This document shows positions 35,597 through 44,129 of a stretch of 64,000 nucleotides of DNA, piece after piece. The translations under genes and the position numbers were made by a program. The notes beneath the pieces were generated by a model. That model searched no databases. It saw only the letters and a program-made list of their open reading frames with translations, and had not been told where the DNA came from. The stretch is taken from positions 124,001 through 188,000 of the forward strand of contig DATNQM010000034.1 in the NCBI GenBank assembly GCA_036704045.1, given 5' to 3'. Numbering within the stretch: position 1 is the first letter of the stretch; each line of letters starts with the position of its first letter. The DNA is from Ancylothrix sp036704045 (GTDB lineage Bacteria > Cyanobacteriota > Cyanobacteriia > Cyanobacteriales > Oscillatoriaceae).

Positions 35597-36082
35597 TCAA
35601 GCAATATCAGGAGGAATATTAAAATTGTCCTTTGGCTGCGACTTTAATTTTTTCAACTCTTCCTGAATTAAATATTGCACCTGAGAGCGCAAAACCTCAG
35701 TCCCCGTTGACTGATTACCCGGAATATCAAAAAAAAGAATACTCTCGACCGGCTGTAGAGTCAGCATTTGAAATAAAATGTGAATCACCGGCACCGGCCA
35801 TGCCATTAACTGCGGATTTTTAGCCGCAAACTCCCCAGACAAAGCATCTTGACTAGTAGGAAACGCATAAATCACCTGCTTTTCCAAATTAGGTTGGGCG
35901 CGGTTGCTTAAAGTCGTCAGTACCCACTCACCTTTAAGAGATTGGACAATATAATATTGAGCATGACTTAGTTGACCGGCCAGAATTTTGAGAGCCGGCG
36001 CAATAGCCGCCACGATCTGAGGAGTCGTGCCATCTTGGGGGGCATTATCAATTAGAACTTGAATTTGTTTATCTAAATTCAT
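35597..36082 (-). CDS. conserved-looking cytoplasmic protein, unknown function
   Basis: 161 residues, no signal peptide or membrane span. The sequence alternates helices and strands (PQIVAAIAPALKILAGQL, YYIVQSLKGEWVLTTLSNR, KQVIYAFPTSQDA, ESILFFDIPGNQSTG) and ends with a charged helix EELKKLKSQ. Composition and codon use match the neighbours, so it is a genuine gene. I think of it as one of the cyanobacteria-specific hypotheticals but cannot name the family. Confidence 0.7.
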   Translation of the reverse strand: MNLDKQIQVLIDNAPQDGTTPQIVAAIAPALKILAGQLSHAQYYIVQSLKGEWVLTTLSNRAQPNLEKQVIYAFPTSQDALSGEFAAKNPQLMAWPVPVIHILFQMLTLQPVESILFFDIPGNQSTGTEVLRSQVQYLIQEELKKLKSQPKDNFNIPPDIA

Positions 36083-36367
36083 CAGCGTTTTGAAGCGAGG
36101 CTATAATCTTAGCATAAGAAAAGCCAGATTATTTGACTAGATCAAAACAAAATTCAATAACCTCAGACAAAGCCGGTGCAGAAACAAAACCATTTAGAAA
36201 GGCTCAGAATTTAATCAACAAAAATATTTATTCTGGTTACAGATAAGAAAAATTTACTAATTAAACATAAATTTATTGCTGTTTTTACCGTTCAAACAGT
36301 GAAAAGAGAAGTTTAGGTGAAAACTCTCGCTTTACCGCAAAAGCAATGCTAGCAAAAATAAACAAAA

Positions 36368-36389
36368 CTTGAGACCCAAGGAACTCAAG
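36368..36389. promoter_or_regulatory. inverted repeat CTTGAG-N10-CTCAAG upstream of hetZ
   Basis: CTTGAG (36368-36373) and CTCAAG (36384-36389) are exact complements separated by 10 bases. It lies 15 bases before the second inverted repeat and about 126 bases before the hetZ ATG. Possibly a regulator site; no known consensus matched. Confidence 0.35.
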
Positions 36390-36403
36390 TTTCAAACACT
36401 TTG

Positions 36404-36420
36404 GTGAGTTAAACACTCAC
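36404..36420. promoter_or_regulatory. 17-bp inverted repeat with HetR-site geometry upstream of hetZ
   Basis: GTGAGTTAAACACTCAC has 6-bp perfect arms and a 5-base centre, 95 bases before the hetZ ATG. The known HetR site in the Anabaena hetP promoter, GAGGGGTCTAACCCCTC, has the same 17-bp length, arm length and centre, with matching G or C at alternate arm positions. hetZ is an established HetR target in Anabaena. HetR binding here is inferred from geometry and position, since base identity is only about half. Confidence 0.4.
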
Positions 36421-36515
36421 AAGCCCTTGCTAGTTATCTATTAAGCATAGGCGAAGCCACACCCGCCTCAAAATCCAAATAAACGCCCTTTTTAGGAAGC
36501 GTACTAGGGTTTTGC

Positions 36516-37697
36516 ATGGCAACAAACCATACAAAGGGAGACCTACAAGAGAGCGTGGAAGTAATATTTGAGCTACTATACACAGAACTCAAGCAGGCGA
36601 CTCGCGCCTCCGAAAGCAATTGCCGAGAAGTAGCCGGTCGGCTTGCCGAAGAAGTAACGCGCATTTGCCAACAAAGCCAGCGAATTCAAGCATCCGGCGA
36701 AGTAGAAACCTGGGCAACAGCCCTCGCCAGACATAGACTGCAACAATGCCTTAACTATTACAATTTAGGTTCACGGCAGGGGCGAGTAGAACTACACAGC
36801 ACTCTCAGCGCCATAGTTTACCGTTATCTCACTCCCTTGGCCGCCGGATCCAGCTATCAAGCGCGGCTGAGTTTGATAGAAGACTTTTTGCAAAGTTTTT
36901 ATGAAGAAGCCTTAAAAGCTTTTCGTAGAGAAGCCCACCTGAGTTTGAAATATAGACCCCAAAGCTTGCTAGAACTAGCCGAGTATATGGCCTTTGCCGA
37001 ACGTTACGGCAAACGGCGGATTCCCTTGCGAGGGGGCCGGTCGCAACAGCTAATTATATTGAGAGCCCAATCTTTTTCCCAACAGCAACCGCCAGAAACT
37101 TCCGTAGACATGGAACAGGCTGCCGAAGGGGCCGGTGTAGAGTCGGATCAAACCTGGAATGATACCTCAGTCCAGCAAGTACGCTCGCAAATGGTTTCTA
37201 GCGAACCGGAACCAATGGTTGAAGACCTACGAACAGAAGTCATCACAGAATTGATGATTTATCTCGAAGAAAATAAACAAAGTGATTGTGCTGATTACTT
37301 TGCCTTACGTTTAAAAGATTTAACCACCGGCGAAATTGAATCAATTTTAGGATTAACCCCTCGCCAGAGAGATTATTTGCAACAAAGATTCAAATATCAT
37401 TTAATTCGATTTGCCCTGCGACACCGTTGGGAACTTGTTCACCAGTGGTTAGAAGCAGACTTAGAAAAAAATCTCGGTTTATTGCCGCAACAGTGGCAAG
37501 AATGGCTTGCTAAAATGGGGGCAGAAAATAAAGAATTAATAAAATTAAAACAACAGGGGTTTGCAGATGCAGCCATCGCACAAAAGTTAGGCTGCACCGT
37601 CAACTCTGTTCAAAAAAGATGGTTTAAACTACTTGAGCAAGCTTGGGAACTTCGCAATCGTTTAGTGTCCGGAGAGGGTACATCTACTGATGAATAG
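36516..37697 (+). CDS. hetZ: heterocyst differentiation protein HetZ
   Basis: 393 residues. HetZ is a DNA-binding protein of filamentous cyanobacteria that acts early in heterocyst differentiation in Anabaena together with HetR. Recognised from QQCLNYYNLGSRQGRVELHS, YRPQSLLELAEYMAFAERYG, FSQQQPPETSVD and LTPRQRDYLQQRFKYHLIRFA, which agree with my memory of the Anabaena protein; the C-terminal KQQGFADAAIAQKLGCTVNSV is a sigma-like helix-turn-helix. Its last 8 bases overlap the patU start, indicating coupled translation. hetZ also occurs in filamentous species that make no heterocysts, so its presence does not prove heterocyst formation. Confidence 0.85.
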   Translation: MATNHTKGDLQESVEVIFELLYTELKQATRASESNCREVAGRLAEEVTRICQQSQRIQASGEVETWATALARHRLQQCLNYYNLGSRQGRVELHSTLSAIVYRYLTPLAAGSSYQARLSLIEDFLQSFYEEALKAFRREAHLSLKYRPQSLLELAEYMAFAERYGKRRIPLRGGRSQQLIILRAQSFSQQQPPETSVDMEQAAEGAGVESDQTWNDTSVQQVRSQMVSSEPEPMVEDLRTEVITELMIYLEENKQSDCADYFALRLKDLTTGEIESILGLTPRQRDYLQQRFKYHLIRFALRHRWELVHQWLEADLEKNLGLLPQQWQEWLAKMGAENKELIKLKQQGFADAAIAQKLGCTVNSVQKRWFKLLEQAWELRNRLVSGEGTSTDE

Positions 37698-38724
37698 TGA
37701 CTCAGAAGCGCTACAAAGTCTATTCGCTCAGCTTTTACACCAAACAGCTACCGATGCCTCATCTCAGACAAATCAATCGCCTGAGAATGAAATGTCTATG
37801 GGGGTTGAGGCTGAGGATGACTTACTATTAGCTGAGATCGATCCCTTAGATTCGGAAGATATATCTCTTCTGGTTTCTAATGATTCGGCTTGGGACTTTG
37901 CAGAGACTTTGCCAACGTTAGCTACTCCGCAAATACAGGAGGGCCAACCTTTTAGTCTGGGAGAAATACCTGTCGTGCAAGACCGTTTTAAGGCGTTACT
38001 AAAGCGCAGAATGGAAACTGAAATTCAATCAAAACCGCCGCTCTTTCCTTGGGAAACCGAGGTCGTTGAATATCCAGATGGTGGATTTGAGGCTGTTGTT
38101 CCCGATTCCTCTTTTTGGGCAAATCATCTGAGTAGTCTTAATCTCCCGGCGGTTCCTCAAACCGTTTTGTTAGAAATTTTTGAGCGTAGTCTGAGTTTGG
38201 TTAATTCTTCAGTCCGAGAAGGGGTTAGGTTAATTCGGGCTGTGGAGAGTTTGTTTCCAGGTCAATCGGGGGCACTTAATGAGGTGGCTTCTTTGGTATT
38301 GCTGGGGGCTGCTCGCGGGGGATCAAGTTTACCCCCAACCTATGAACAGGCAACTGCAAGTCAAAAAATGCACCTGTCTTTACTGGCAGCGAGGGAAATT
38401 ATGGGCCATTTGAGGCTGGTGGTTTCACCTAATCAGCCAGTAGTGGAGCGTTCATGGGAAACTCCGGTTGGTATGGTGATGGTGGAAGCTTTTTATGAAG
38501 CGGACATTAATTTGCCAAAATTGCGGGTGCAGTGTCAGGTTCCAGCCGGGGGTTTGTTACAGATGTCTTGCGGCAAAGTTTTTGCTAGTGCTCACCGGCC
38601 TGATGCTGGTTGTCTGAGTGTGGAGATTTTTGATCCTCAACCCGACACTACTTATTCTCTTGAGGTTCGTTTAGATCAGCTTGAGGCTCAACCGCTGTCG
38701 CTGGCAGTTTGTCCGGTCTCCTAA
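37690..38724 (+). CDS. patU: PatU-like heterocyst patterning protein
   Basis: 344 residues. Overlaps hetZ by 8 bases (ATGAATAG). The segment FSLGEIPVVQDRFKALLKRR followed by PPLFPWETEVVEYPDG and the position directly behind hetZ identify it as PatU. In Anabaena the gene is split into patU5 and patU3; here it is one continuous frame. The N-terminal ~90 residues are acidic and low in hydrophobics, probably disordered. The middle (SLVNSSVREGVRLIRAVESLFPGQSGALNEVA) is helical; the C-terminus is beta-rich (MVMVEAFYEADINLPKLRVQ). Biochemical function unknown. Base composition turns G-rich on the plus strand compared with hetZ. Confidence 0.75.
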   Translation: MNSDSEALQSLFAQLLHQTATDASSQTNQSPENEMSMGVEAEDDLLLAEIDPLDSEDISLLVSNDSAWDFAETLPTLATPQIQEGQPFSLGEIPVVQDRFKALLKRRMETEIQSKPPLFPWETEVVEYPDGGFEAVVPDSSFWANHLSSLNLPAVPQTVLLEIFERSLSLVNSSVREGVRLIRAVESLFPGQSGALNEVASLVLLGAARGGSSLPPTYEQATASQKMHLSLLAAREIMGHLRLVVSPNQPVVERSWETPVGMVMVEAFYEADINLPKLRVQCQVPAGGLLQMSCGKVFASAHRPDAGCLSVEIFDPQPDTTYSLEVRLDQLEAQPLSLAVCPVS

Positions 38725-38864
38725 ACAGAGGTGAGTGCTTGATAGTTTGAATGTAAAAATTTCTGATCATATTAAAAGTTTTGCTGCTTTTAATATCTTC
38801 TCGGTCTAATTTGCTTGGTGATGGGTGGCAGAACCTTTAAAGGGATTTTAGATTAAAGAGGGCA

Positions 38865-41273
38865 ATGAAATTTGAAAGGCAGGCCCTCCTGCTGGGTTTC
38901 AAATTCATGCTTTTGTCTCTAAAATCAACGCACCGGACATCTACCATGTCAAATTCTTTTGGAAGTCGTAGCCTTTCTAATTTTCCCCTGATTGGGGATT
39001 TGTGGCGACGCCTTAAATCGATACCGCCTCCAGTGCCGGAAGAGTCTATCTGGCTAAGGGTGTTGGTACAAGCCCTTGTGATTGTGGCAATTATTGCGAC
39101 TGATATTGCGGCAGAAACTCAAATTAGCTTTTGGGCGGTGCCTTTGAGTATTGCCGGAGCTTTTTGGAGTTATCGTCAGCGTCGCCGTGCTAATGTGCCG
39201 GTTAAATTTGTACTGGCTATTGGAATGCTCCTAGCTTTAGGATTTTTCTTTCAGGGGTTGTTTGCATCTGTTCTTGATGCAACAAATGATACAAGAGCAG
39301 TGCTGGCTGGGTTGTTAATTCAAGTGCAAGTCCTTCACAGTTTTGATTTGCCCCGTCGCAAAGATTTGGGGTATTCAACCGTGATTGGGCTAATTTTAAT
39401 TGGGGTAGCCGGTACCTTATCTCAAACTTTAGCTTTTGGGCCGTTTTTGTTGGTGTTTTTTGCCCTTGCTTTGCCAACTTTAGTTTTAGATTACCGCTCA
39501 CGTTTAGGGCTTTCTCAACCTAGGTCTCAAAAGCAAAAAATCAAAAAATCTCCTCAAGAAAATCGCCGACTTTTTAAGTTTTACTTTTTACTTTTTAGCT
39601 TTATTCTCGGTTTAGGTTTAGCAGTTTTTGCTCTTCTTCCTCGCTTTCCAGGGTATCAATTACGGTCTTTTCCTGTTAGTGCGCCTATTGAATTTCAGGG
39701 AGAATTTGATAGCAGTCGAATTTTTAATGGTCGTTTGAGTCGTGGTAGTGGTGAAGGTTATAATGGGGCCGGTGCAGGCGGTCAGCAAGAAGAAGGCCCT
39801 GGTCAACTTGATGATACTTTTTACTATGGCTTTAATAGCCAAATGAATATGAACCTGCGGGGTGTTATGAAGCCCAAGGATGTAATGCGGGTTCGTTCTC
39901 AATCTCCTGGTTTTTGGAGAGTTTTGGCTTTTGATCGCTACACCGGCCAAGGATGGAAAATTTCTCGCAATGAACAGGCAAAAAAACTTTCTCGTCCGCC
40001 TTGGTCTTATCAATTTTATGTGCCTTCGCCAATAACTTCAAATCGTACAAAAGAGGTAATTCAAACTTATACGGCTATTTCAGATATGCCGAATTTGATT
40101 CCGGCGTTAGCAGAGCCAAAACAGCTTTTTTTCCCCACTCCAGAGGTGGCGTTTGATACTGAGGGGGGTTTACGTTCGCCGGTAGAGTTATCGGAAGGTA
40201 TTACTTATACTGTAATTTCTGATGTTCCTTATCGCAATCGTTCGGCATTGCGAAATGCTGCTCCTATTTCTTCTAAAAATACCAACGGGTATAAAATTTT
40301 TCAAAAACTTTATTTGCAAGTTCCTCCAACGATTGCGGGTAAAGTAAAAAAATTGACTGAAGATTTATTAGCTCAATCTCCTACACCCATTACTTCTTCC
40401 TACGAAAAGTCTTTGTATTTGGCCCAAGCTTTAAAACAGCGTTATCAATTAAAGCCTGGTATGCCGTTTTTAGAAAAAAATGAAGATTTGGTAGATGCTT
40501 TTCTTTTTAAATATCAAGGAGGGTATCCCGATCATTTTTCTACTGTGTTAACTGTGATGTTACGCTCGATTGGCATACCGGCTCGTTTGGTAGTTGGCTA
40601 TGCCCCCGGACAATTTAATCCGTTTACGGGGTTTTATATTGTCCGCAATACGGATGCTTATGCGATGACTGAGGTTTATTTCCCTAAGTATGGTTGGTTT
40701 GCTTTTGACCCAATTCCGGGGCATGAAGTGATCCCGCCTTCGATTGAAGAAAATCAAACTTTTGGAGTTTTACAACAGTTTTGGAGTTGGGTTGCCGGTT
40801 GGCTACCATCCCCTGTTACTGGTTTTTTAAATCGGTTATTTGGGGGAATTTTTACTAATATTTTGCGTTTTTTTGCCTGGTTATGGAATTTGCTTTCTCA
40901 GGGGTGGTTAGGGTTATTTACTCTAATTTTGATGGGAATGGGTTTGGTTTTTGCCGGTTGGTTGAGTTGGAAGAGTTGGCGATTTTGGCGTTACCGTCGA
41001 TGGTTGGCTAAGTTAGCACCTGTTGAAAGTATTTACCAGCAAATGTTGACGATTTTAGCTGAGCGTGGCTTTCCTAAGCATCCTGCTCAAACTCCTTTAG
41101 AATTTGCCAGGAATTCTCAAATTAATTATCCTTCGGCATGGGGTGAGATTGTTAATGAAATTACGGATGCTTATGTAGGCTGGCGTTATGGAGGTGTTGG
41201 GGCCAATATGAATTTCCTTTCTCAGCGTTTACAGTTGTTGAAAAAGCAATTAAGTCGTCGAGTTTCTCGCTAA
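38865..41273 (+). CDS. TgpA-like DUF3488/transglutaminase-fold membrane protein lacking catalytic Cys and His
   Basis: 802 residues from the ATG at 38865, which has GAGGG just upstream; 38946 is an alternative. About six N-terminal membrane segments (~60-260), a large extracytoplasmic part with a transglutaminase-like fold (~500-620), a last membrane segment (~690-710) and a C-terminal DUF4129-like tail, the TgpA architecture. Aligning to TgpA (GFCEHYAS) gives GYPDHFS, so the Cys is Pro555; the His of DAHAW is Tyr599 (DAYAM); only Asp615 in AFDPIP remains. GIPARLVVGY and YFPKYGW are intact. I infer a non-catalytic relative. It follows patU by 140 bases. Confidence 0.85.
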   Translation: MKFERQALLLGFKFMLLSLKSTHRTSTMSNSFGSRSLSNFPLIGDLWRRLKSIPPPVPEESIWLRVLVQALVIVAIIATDIAAETQISFWAVPLSIAGAFWSYRQRRRANVPVKFVLAIGMLLALGFFFQGLFASVLDATNDTRAVLAGLLIQVQVLHSFDLPRRKDLGYSTVIGLILIGVAGTLSQTLAFGPFLLVFFALALPTLVLDYRSRLGLSQPRSQKQKIKKSPQENRRLFKFYFLLFSFILGLGLAVFALLPRFPGYQLRSFPVSAPIEFQGEFDSSRIFNGRLSRGSGEGYNGAGAGGQQEEGPGQLDDTFYYGFNSQMNMNLRGVMKPKDVMRVRSQSPGFWRVLAFDRYTGQGWKISRNEQAKKLSRPPWSYQFYVPSPITSNRTKEVIQTYTAISDMPNLIPALAEPKQLFFPTPEVAFDTEGGLRSPVELSEGITYTVISDVPYRNRSALRNAAPISSKNTNGYKIFQKLYLQVPPTIAGKVKKLTEDLLAQSPTPITSSYEKSLYLAQALKQRYQLKPGMPFLEKNEDLVDAFLFKYQGGYPDHFSTVLTVMLRSIGIPARLVVGYAPGQFNPFTGFYIVRNTDAYAMTEVYFPKYGWFAFDPIPGHEVIPPSIEENQTFGVLQQFWSWVAGWLPSPVTGFLNRLFGGIFTNILRFFAWLWNLLSQGWLGLFTLILMGMGLVFAGWLSWKSWRFWRYRRWLAKLAPVESIYQQMLTILAERGFPKHPAQTPLEFARNSQINYPSAWGEIVNEITDAYVGWRYGGVGANMNFLSQRLQLLKKQLSRRVSR

Positions 41274-41295
41274 TAAGTTCCAATTTTACTAACAT

Positions 41296-41330
41296 TAAAG
41301 CCACCAATTAAACTTGGTGGCTTTATTTTT
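41296..41330. terminator. bidirectional terminator between convergent genes
   Basis: GCCACCA (41300-41306) pairs with TGGTGGC (41315-41321), flanked by TAAA on the left and TTTATTTTT on the right. It ends the transglutaminase-like gene and overlaps the 3' end of the leftward desaturase gene. Confidence 0.75.
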
Positions 41331-42435
41331 AATCTTTATTAAGCGGACAAGTTACAGTAAGTTTTCCAGACGAATCTGTGAGGGTAACTTCGTCTTTATA
41401 ATGTCGAGGTGTTCGCATCAACAACTCCCAAGCTTCACCGGCATCCAGTAAGTTCATTCGGTTTGGATAATGAATTTCTAACAATTCTTGAACCAAGGGG
41501 TAATAGTCTGAGTTTATGCTGGGGAAAATATGATGCTCTGTGTGGTAAGAAAAATTGAAGTGCAGCAAGTCAAAGATTTTTGGAACCCGCAGGGAAACAC
41601 TATTAATGAGGGGGTCATTAATGCTTGTCATTCGACAAGTCATGTGATTGGTATAGATGTAAAACATTGCTCCTGCATGACCAATTGCTATCGGTAGAAA
41701 GTAGCCAAGGGCAAGTTTTAGAGGGTGAAATCCTATATAAAATAAAATGCTCACATGAATGGCTACAATTCCTAGAAATTCCAATGCGATAATTAAACGC
41801 TCTTTTTTAGGAACTTTAAAAGCAGCAGGCACATAACTAACGGATTCACTATTAAAAAATACCACAGACGATAAATTCCGAAAATTATGTACTCCCCAAG
41901 ATGCTGTCATTCCTAAAATCAACCATAAAAAATTCACTTCTACAGAAGGAACAAATAGATTTTGAATCCATTTTCCCCAGGTTTCAGGCTGTTTAGAAAG
42001 GTAATTGCGATCTGGATCTTTCAGGGAGTTTGTGTGGTTATGATGAACAAGGTTATGAAGATATTTCCACTGAGTCGGAGGCATCCATAACATCGTTAGT
42101 CCCAGAAAGCTAATACAATAGCTCAACCAGGATTTTTTGATGACACTTCCGTGCATAATATCGTGGGAGCTAAATAACAAAACTATGACGCTATTAGCCA
42201 TTATTAAGGCCAGAGGTAAATAGAGCCATAAAAGATAAATTGGCCATTGATCTAAATGAGCCGCAATTCCCCATCCCAGTAATAAAATCCCGATATTTAT
42301 AAACAGGATAAGTAATTTGTTGGGGTTCGGATCAAAAGCATCTACTGGGAGCAAAGGGCGCAATTTTTTCACATAGACGGATTGCGGAATTAGTATTTGG
42401 CTGTCTAGGGAATTGATGGTTTTTTCTGAGAGCAT
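41329..42435 (-). CDS. membrane fatty acid desaturase
   Basis: 368 residues with four or more membrane segments. The three His boxes of membrane di-iron desaturases are present: HDIMH (91-95), HNLVHHNH (127-134) and HTEHH (~297-301). In cyanobacteria such enzymes introduce double bases into acyl chains of membrane glycerolipids with ferredoxin as electron donor, often in response to cold. Spacing and the HNLVHH second box suggest a relative outside the best known DesA/DesC types; regiospecificity cannot be assigned. Monocistronic, convergent with the upstream gene. Confidence 0.88.
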   Translation of the reverse strand: MLSEKTINSLDSQILIPQSVYVKKLRPLLPVDAFDPNPNKLLILFINIGILLLGWGIAAHLDQWPIYLLWLYLPLALIMANSVIVLLFSSHDIMHGSVIKKSWLSYCISFLGLTMLWMPPTQWKYLHNLVHHNHTNSLKDPDRNYLSKQPETWGKWIQNLFVPSVEVNFLWLILGMTASWGVHNFRNLSSVVFFNSESVSYVPAAFKVPKKERLIIALEFLGIVAIHVSILFYIGFHPLKLALGYFLPIAIGHAGAMFYIYTNHMTCRMTSINDPLINSVSLRVPKIFDLLHFNFSYHTEHHIFPSINSDYYPLVQELLEIHYPNRMNLLDAGEAWELLMRTPRHYKDEVTLTDSSGKLTVTCPLNKD

Positions 42436-42759
42436 TTTTTAGCCAACACCTTATTAAAGGTGAGGCAATGAGTTGTTTTTTTAGTATATCTTGTTTTGTT
42501 ACTGTTATAAATATTACAAACTAACTACTTAGGTAAATTAAAATTTATTAATCTCATAGAAAAAATAAATTCTAAATTGCCGCTAAATGTCCATTTTTCC
42601 TTTGAAATTAAGAATTTTTTAGGCTACTGGTATTGTTTAAAATTAATATTTTCCTCTTGAGGATAAAACTAAATATTTGGCTTTTAAGGAAAATCACAAT
42701 TAATCCTAATTAGGTTTTTCTTAGACAAAACCCCAGAAAAAAGATATTTTTTGGGTAAT
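42436..42759. other. intergenic region upstream of the desaturase gene
   Basis: 324 AT-rich bases between two leftward genes. Its right end carries the DUF1816 terminator hairpin (42732-42755); the remainder presumably holds the desaturase promoter. Nothing else recognised. Confidence 0.4.
42732..42755 (-). terminator. terminator hairpin of the first DUF1816 gene
   Basis: On the minus strand CCCAAAAAA pairs with TTTTTT-C-TGGG around a short TATC loop, then GTTTTG follows. It starts 5 bases past the stop codon. Confidence 0.5.
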
Positions 42760-43008
42760 TCAGTCTTCAAAAATAGTTAATTCTTGGGGGTGACATTGCT
42801 TAATTTGTACAGTTATTCCTTTGGCTTGTTCCTGTTCGAGGTCTTCGATGTAATCATCTTTAGATAAAAGGGCTTCTTTAGCACTGATAAAGGGGCCAAA
42901 ATAGTAGGTACAGGCGGGTTCTGTGGTGATAATTTCTACCCACCAAGCTAACTCAAATTTTTCTAAGTTAGCAGTAAAAATATCTTCTATTGTTGTGGCT
43001 AGTTTCAT
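42760..43008 (-). CDS. DUF1816 family protein (copy 1)
   Basis: 82 residues with GAGGG upstream of the ATG. The core AWWVEIITTEPACTYYFGPF, then SAKEALLSKDDYIEDLEQE and ITVQIKQCHPQELTIFED, is the cyanobacterial DUF1816 pattern. Small soluble protein of unknown role. A second member lies at 45131-45418, sharing the WVEI-T-xP-CTYYFGPF core, so the family is represented twice within 2.5 kb. Confidence 0.85.
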   Translation of the reverse strand: MKLATTIEDIFTANLEKFELAWWVEIITTEPACTYYFGPFISAKEALLSKDDYIEDLEQEQAKGITVQIKQCHPQELTIFED

Positions 43009-43296
43009 TATTTTTCCCTCAAGTCTAACGGCGTGTTTGTGTGGGAGATCCGCTGCTTAAAACCTGTGGTTTTTTCTTAAAGTATTGCTGGATCTTTTAC
43101 TTTGAGTGTCGCATTTTTTGTCATAATTGGTTGGATAAGTAGGGGGAGGTTCACCGACTTTTCTATGGGTGGCTTTTACGTCCCTGCCGGTTTTCCTGCT
43201 CCACTCATGAAAATTTTTTATCCCCATAAGCTGGTTTGAATTTTGAACACAGAAAGAGGAGTGTTTTGACAAGATTTATATAAACACACAAAAATA

Positions 43297-43896
43297 TCAG
43301 ACAAAGCCTTGACTAGAAGGAGAAGCCGGTACAAAGCGCATAGATTGTTCGCCAGAGGTATTATAAGTGTTGTTAGGACTTTTTAAAGATTTTGCGTTGG
43401 AAGAAGGAAGGGCCATATCGCTATCACGGGAAGTGTCACGAAGAGAACTTTTTTTTGAATTTCGAGGCCCTTTCATTTTAGCTTTTAGTTGATAGCGTAC
43501 AGTTCGATAAACTACATAGTAATCAACATCCACACCGCAATTAGCTTTTAACCATAGCTGAATTTCTCCATAGGTTTTAAAAGCTTCTGGTTCTTGGACT
43601 TTTTGCTTAAGCTGTTCTAAGGCTTCTGGGGGAATAGTTAAGGGTCTACCGGCAGGGATATATAATTTTAGAAAGCCGGTTAATCCTTCCGTTTTATACT
43701 TTTGAAACCATCGGTATATTGTTGATGTATCTCTCACTAGTAATTTAGAAAGAGCTTCCAGAGTAGTAACTTGGCCTGACTTAAGTAAGTACAGAGCGTG
43801 GAGCCTTTCTTTTTTTTGGGTATTCGTTTCTTTTTTGAGGAGATTTCTCAACTCTTCGGCAGTTTCTTGGATTTCTAATTTAATATGATTCGCCAT
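43297..43896 (-). CDS. transposase-derived helix-turn-helix protein with a non-catalytic Ser-rich tail
   Basis: 199 residues. Residues ~25-135 are the two HTH units of IS630-type transposases (RLHALYLLKSGQVTTLEALS, RDTSTIYRWFQKYKTEGLTG, YGEIQLWLKANCGVDVDYYV). After KAKMKGPRNSKK the sequence becomes a Ser/Asn/Pro-rich tail instead of the DDE domain; the other two frames of the same strand do not continue the transposase either. So it is a complete DNA-binding half with a foreign or decayed tail. No terminal inverted repeats were found around it. May be a domesticated DNA-binding protein or a decayed IS. Confidence 0.65.
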   Translation of the reverse strand: MANHIKLEIQETAEELRNLLKKETNTQKKERLHALYLLKSGQVTTLEALSKLLVRDTSTIYRWFQKYKTEGLTGFLKLYIPAGRPLTIPPEALEQLKQKVQEPEAFKTYGEIQLWLKANCGVDVDYYVVYRTVRYQLKAKMKGPRNSKKSSLRDTSRDSDMALPSSNAKSLKSPNNTYNTSGEQSMRFVPASPSSQGFV

Positions 43897-44129
43897 CTGA
43901 GCATTTCAAGGGAGGAGAATTCATCTAGCTTAACTCATGCAACGTTATCACAAACTTGGCTTTTAGTGACCGAGATCGGGGTCTTTTTCTCCCAGGAGCG
44001 ATAGTAGGTGGAATCATCGACCCATTGACAGAAGTATGATTAAATCAAGGGGTTTGCCATTTCCACTATACCTTTTAGGTCGAAATATTTTTTATCGCTG
44101 ATAGGAATTGAAACAAAAAGATAAAGACA

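Larger units (their letters stand above)
36083..36515. other. intergenic region upstream of hetZ
   Basis: 433 bases between divergent genes. It contains two inverted repeats close to hetZ (36368-36389 and 36404-36420), listed separately. No open frame with coding features and no known RNA. Confidence 0.5.

Noticed and set aside
43057..43272. 71-codon minus-strand open frame with a VGEPPPTYPTNYD segment
   Set aside because: Basic, low-complexity translation downstream of the HTH gene; the proline stretch looks vaguely familiar from repeat-derived annotations but I cannot support a gene.
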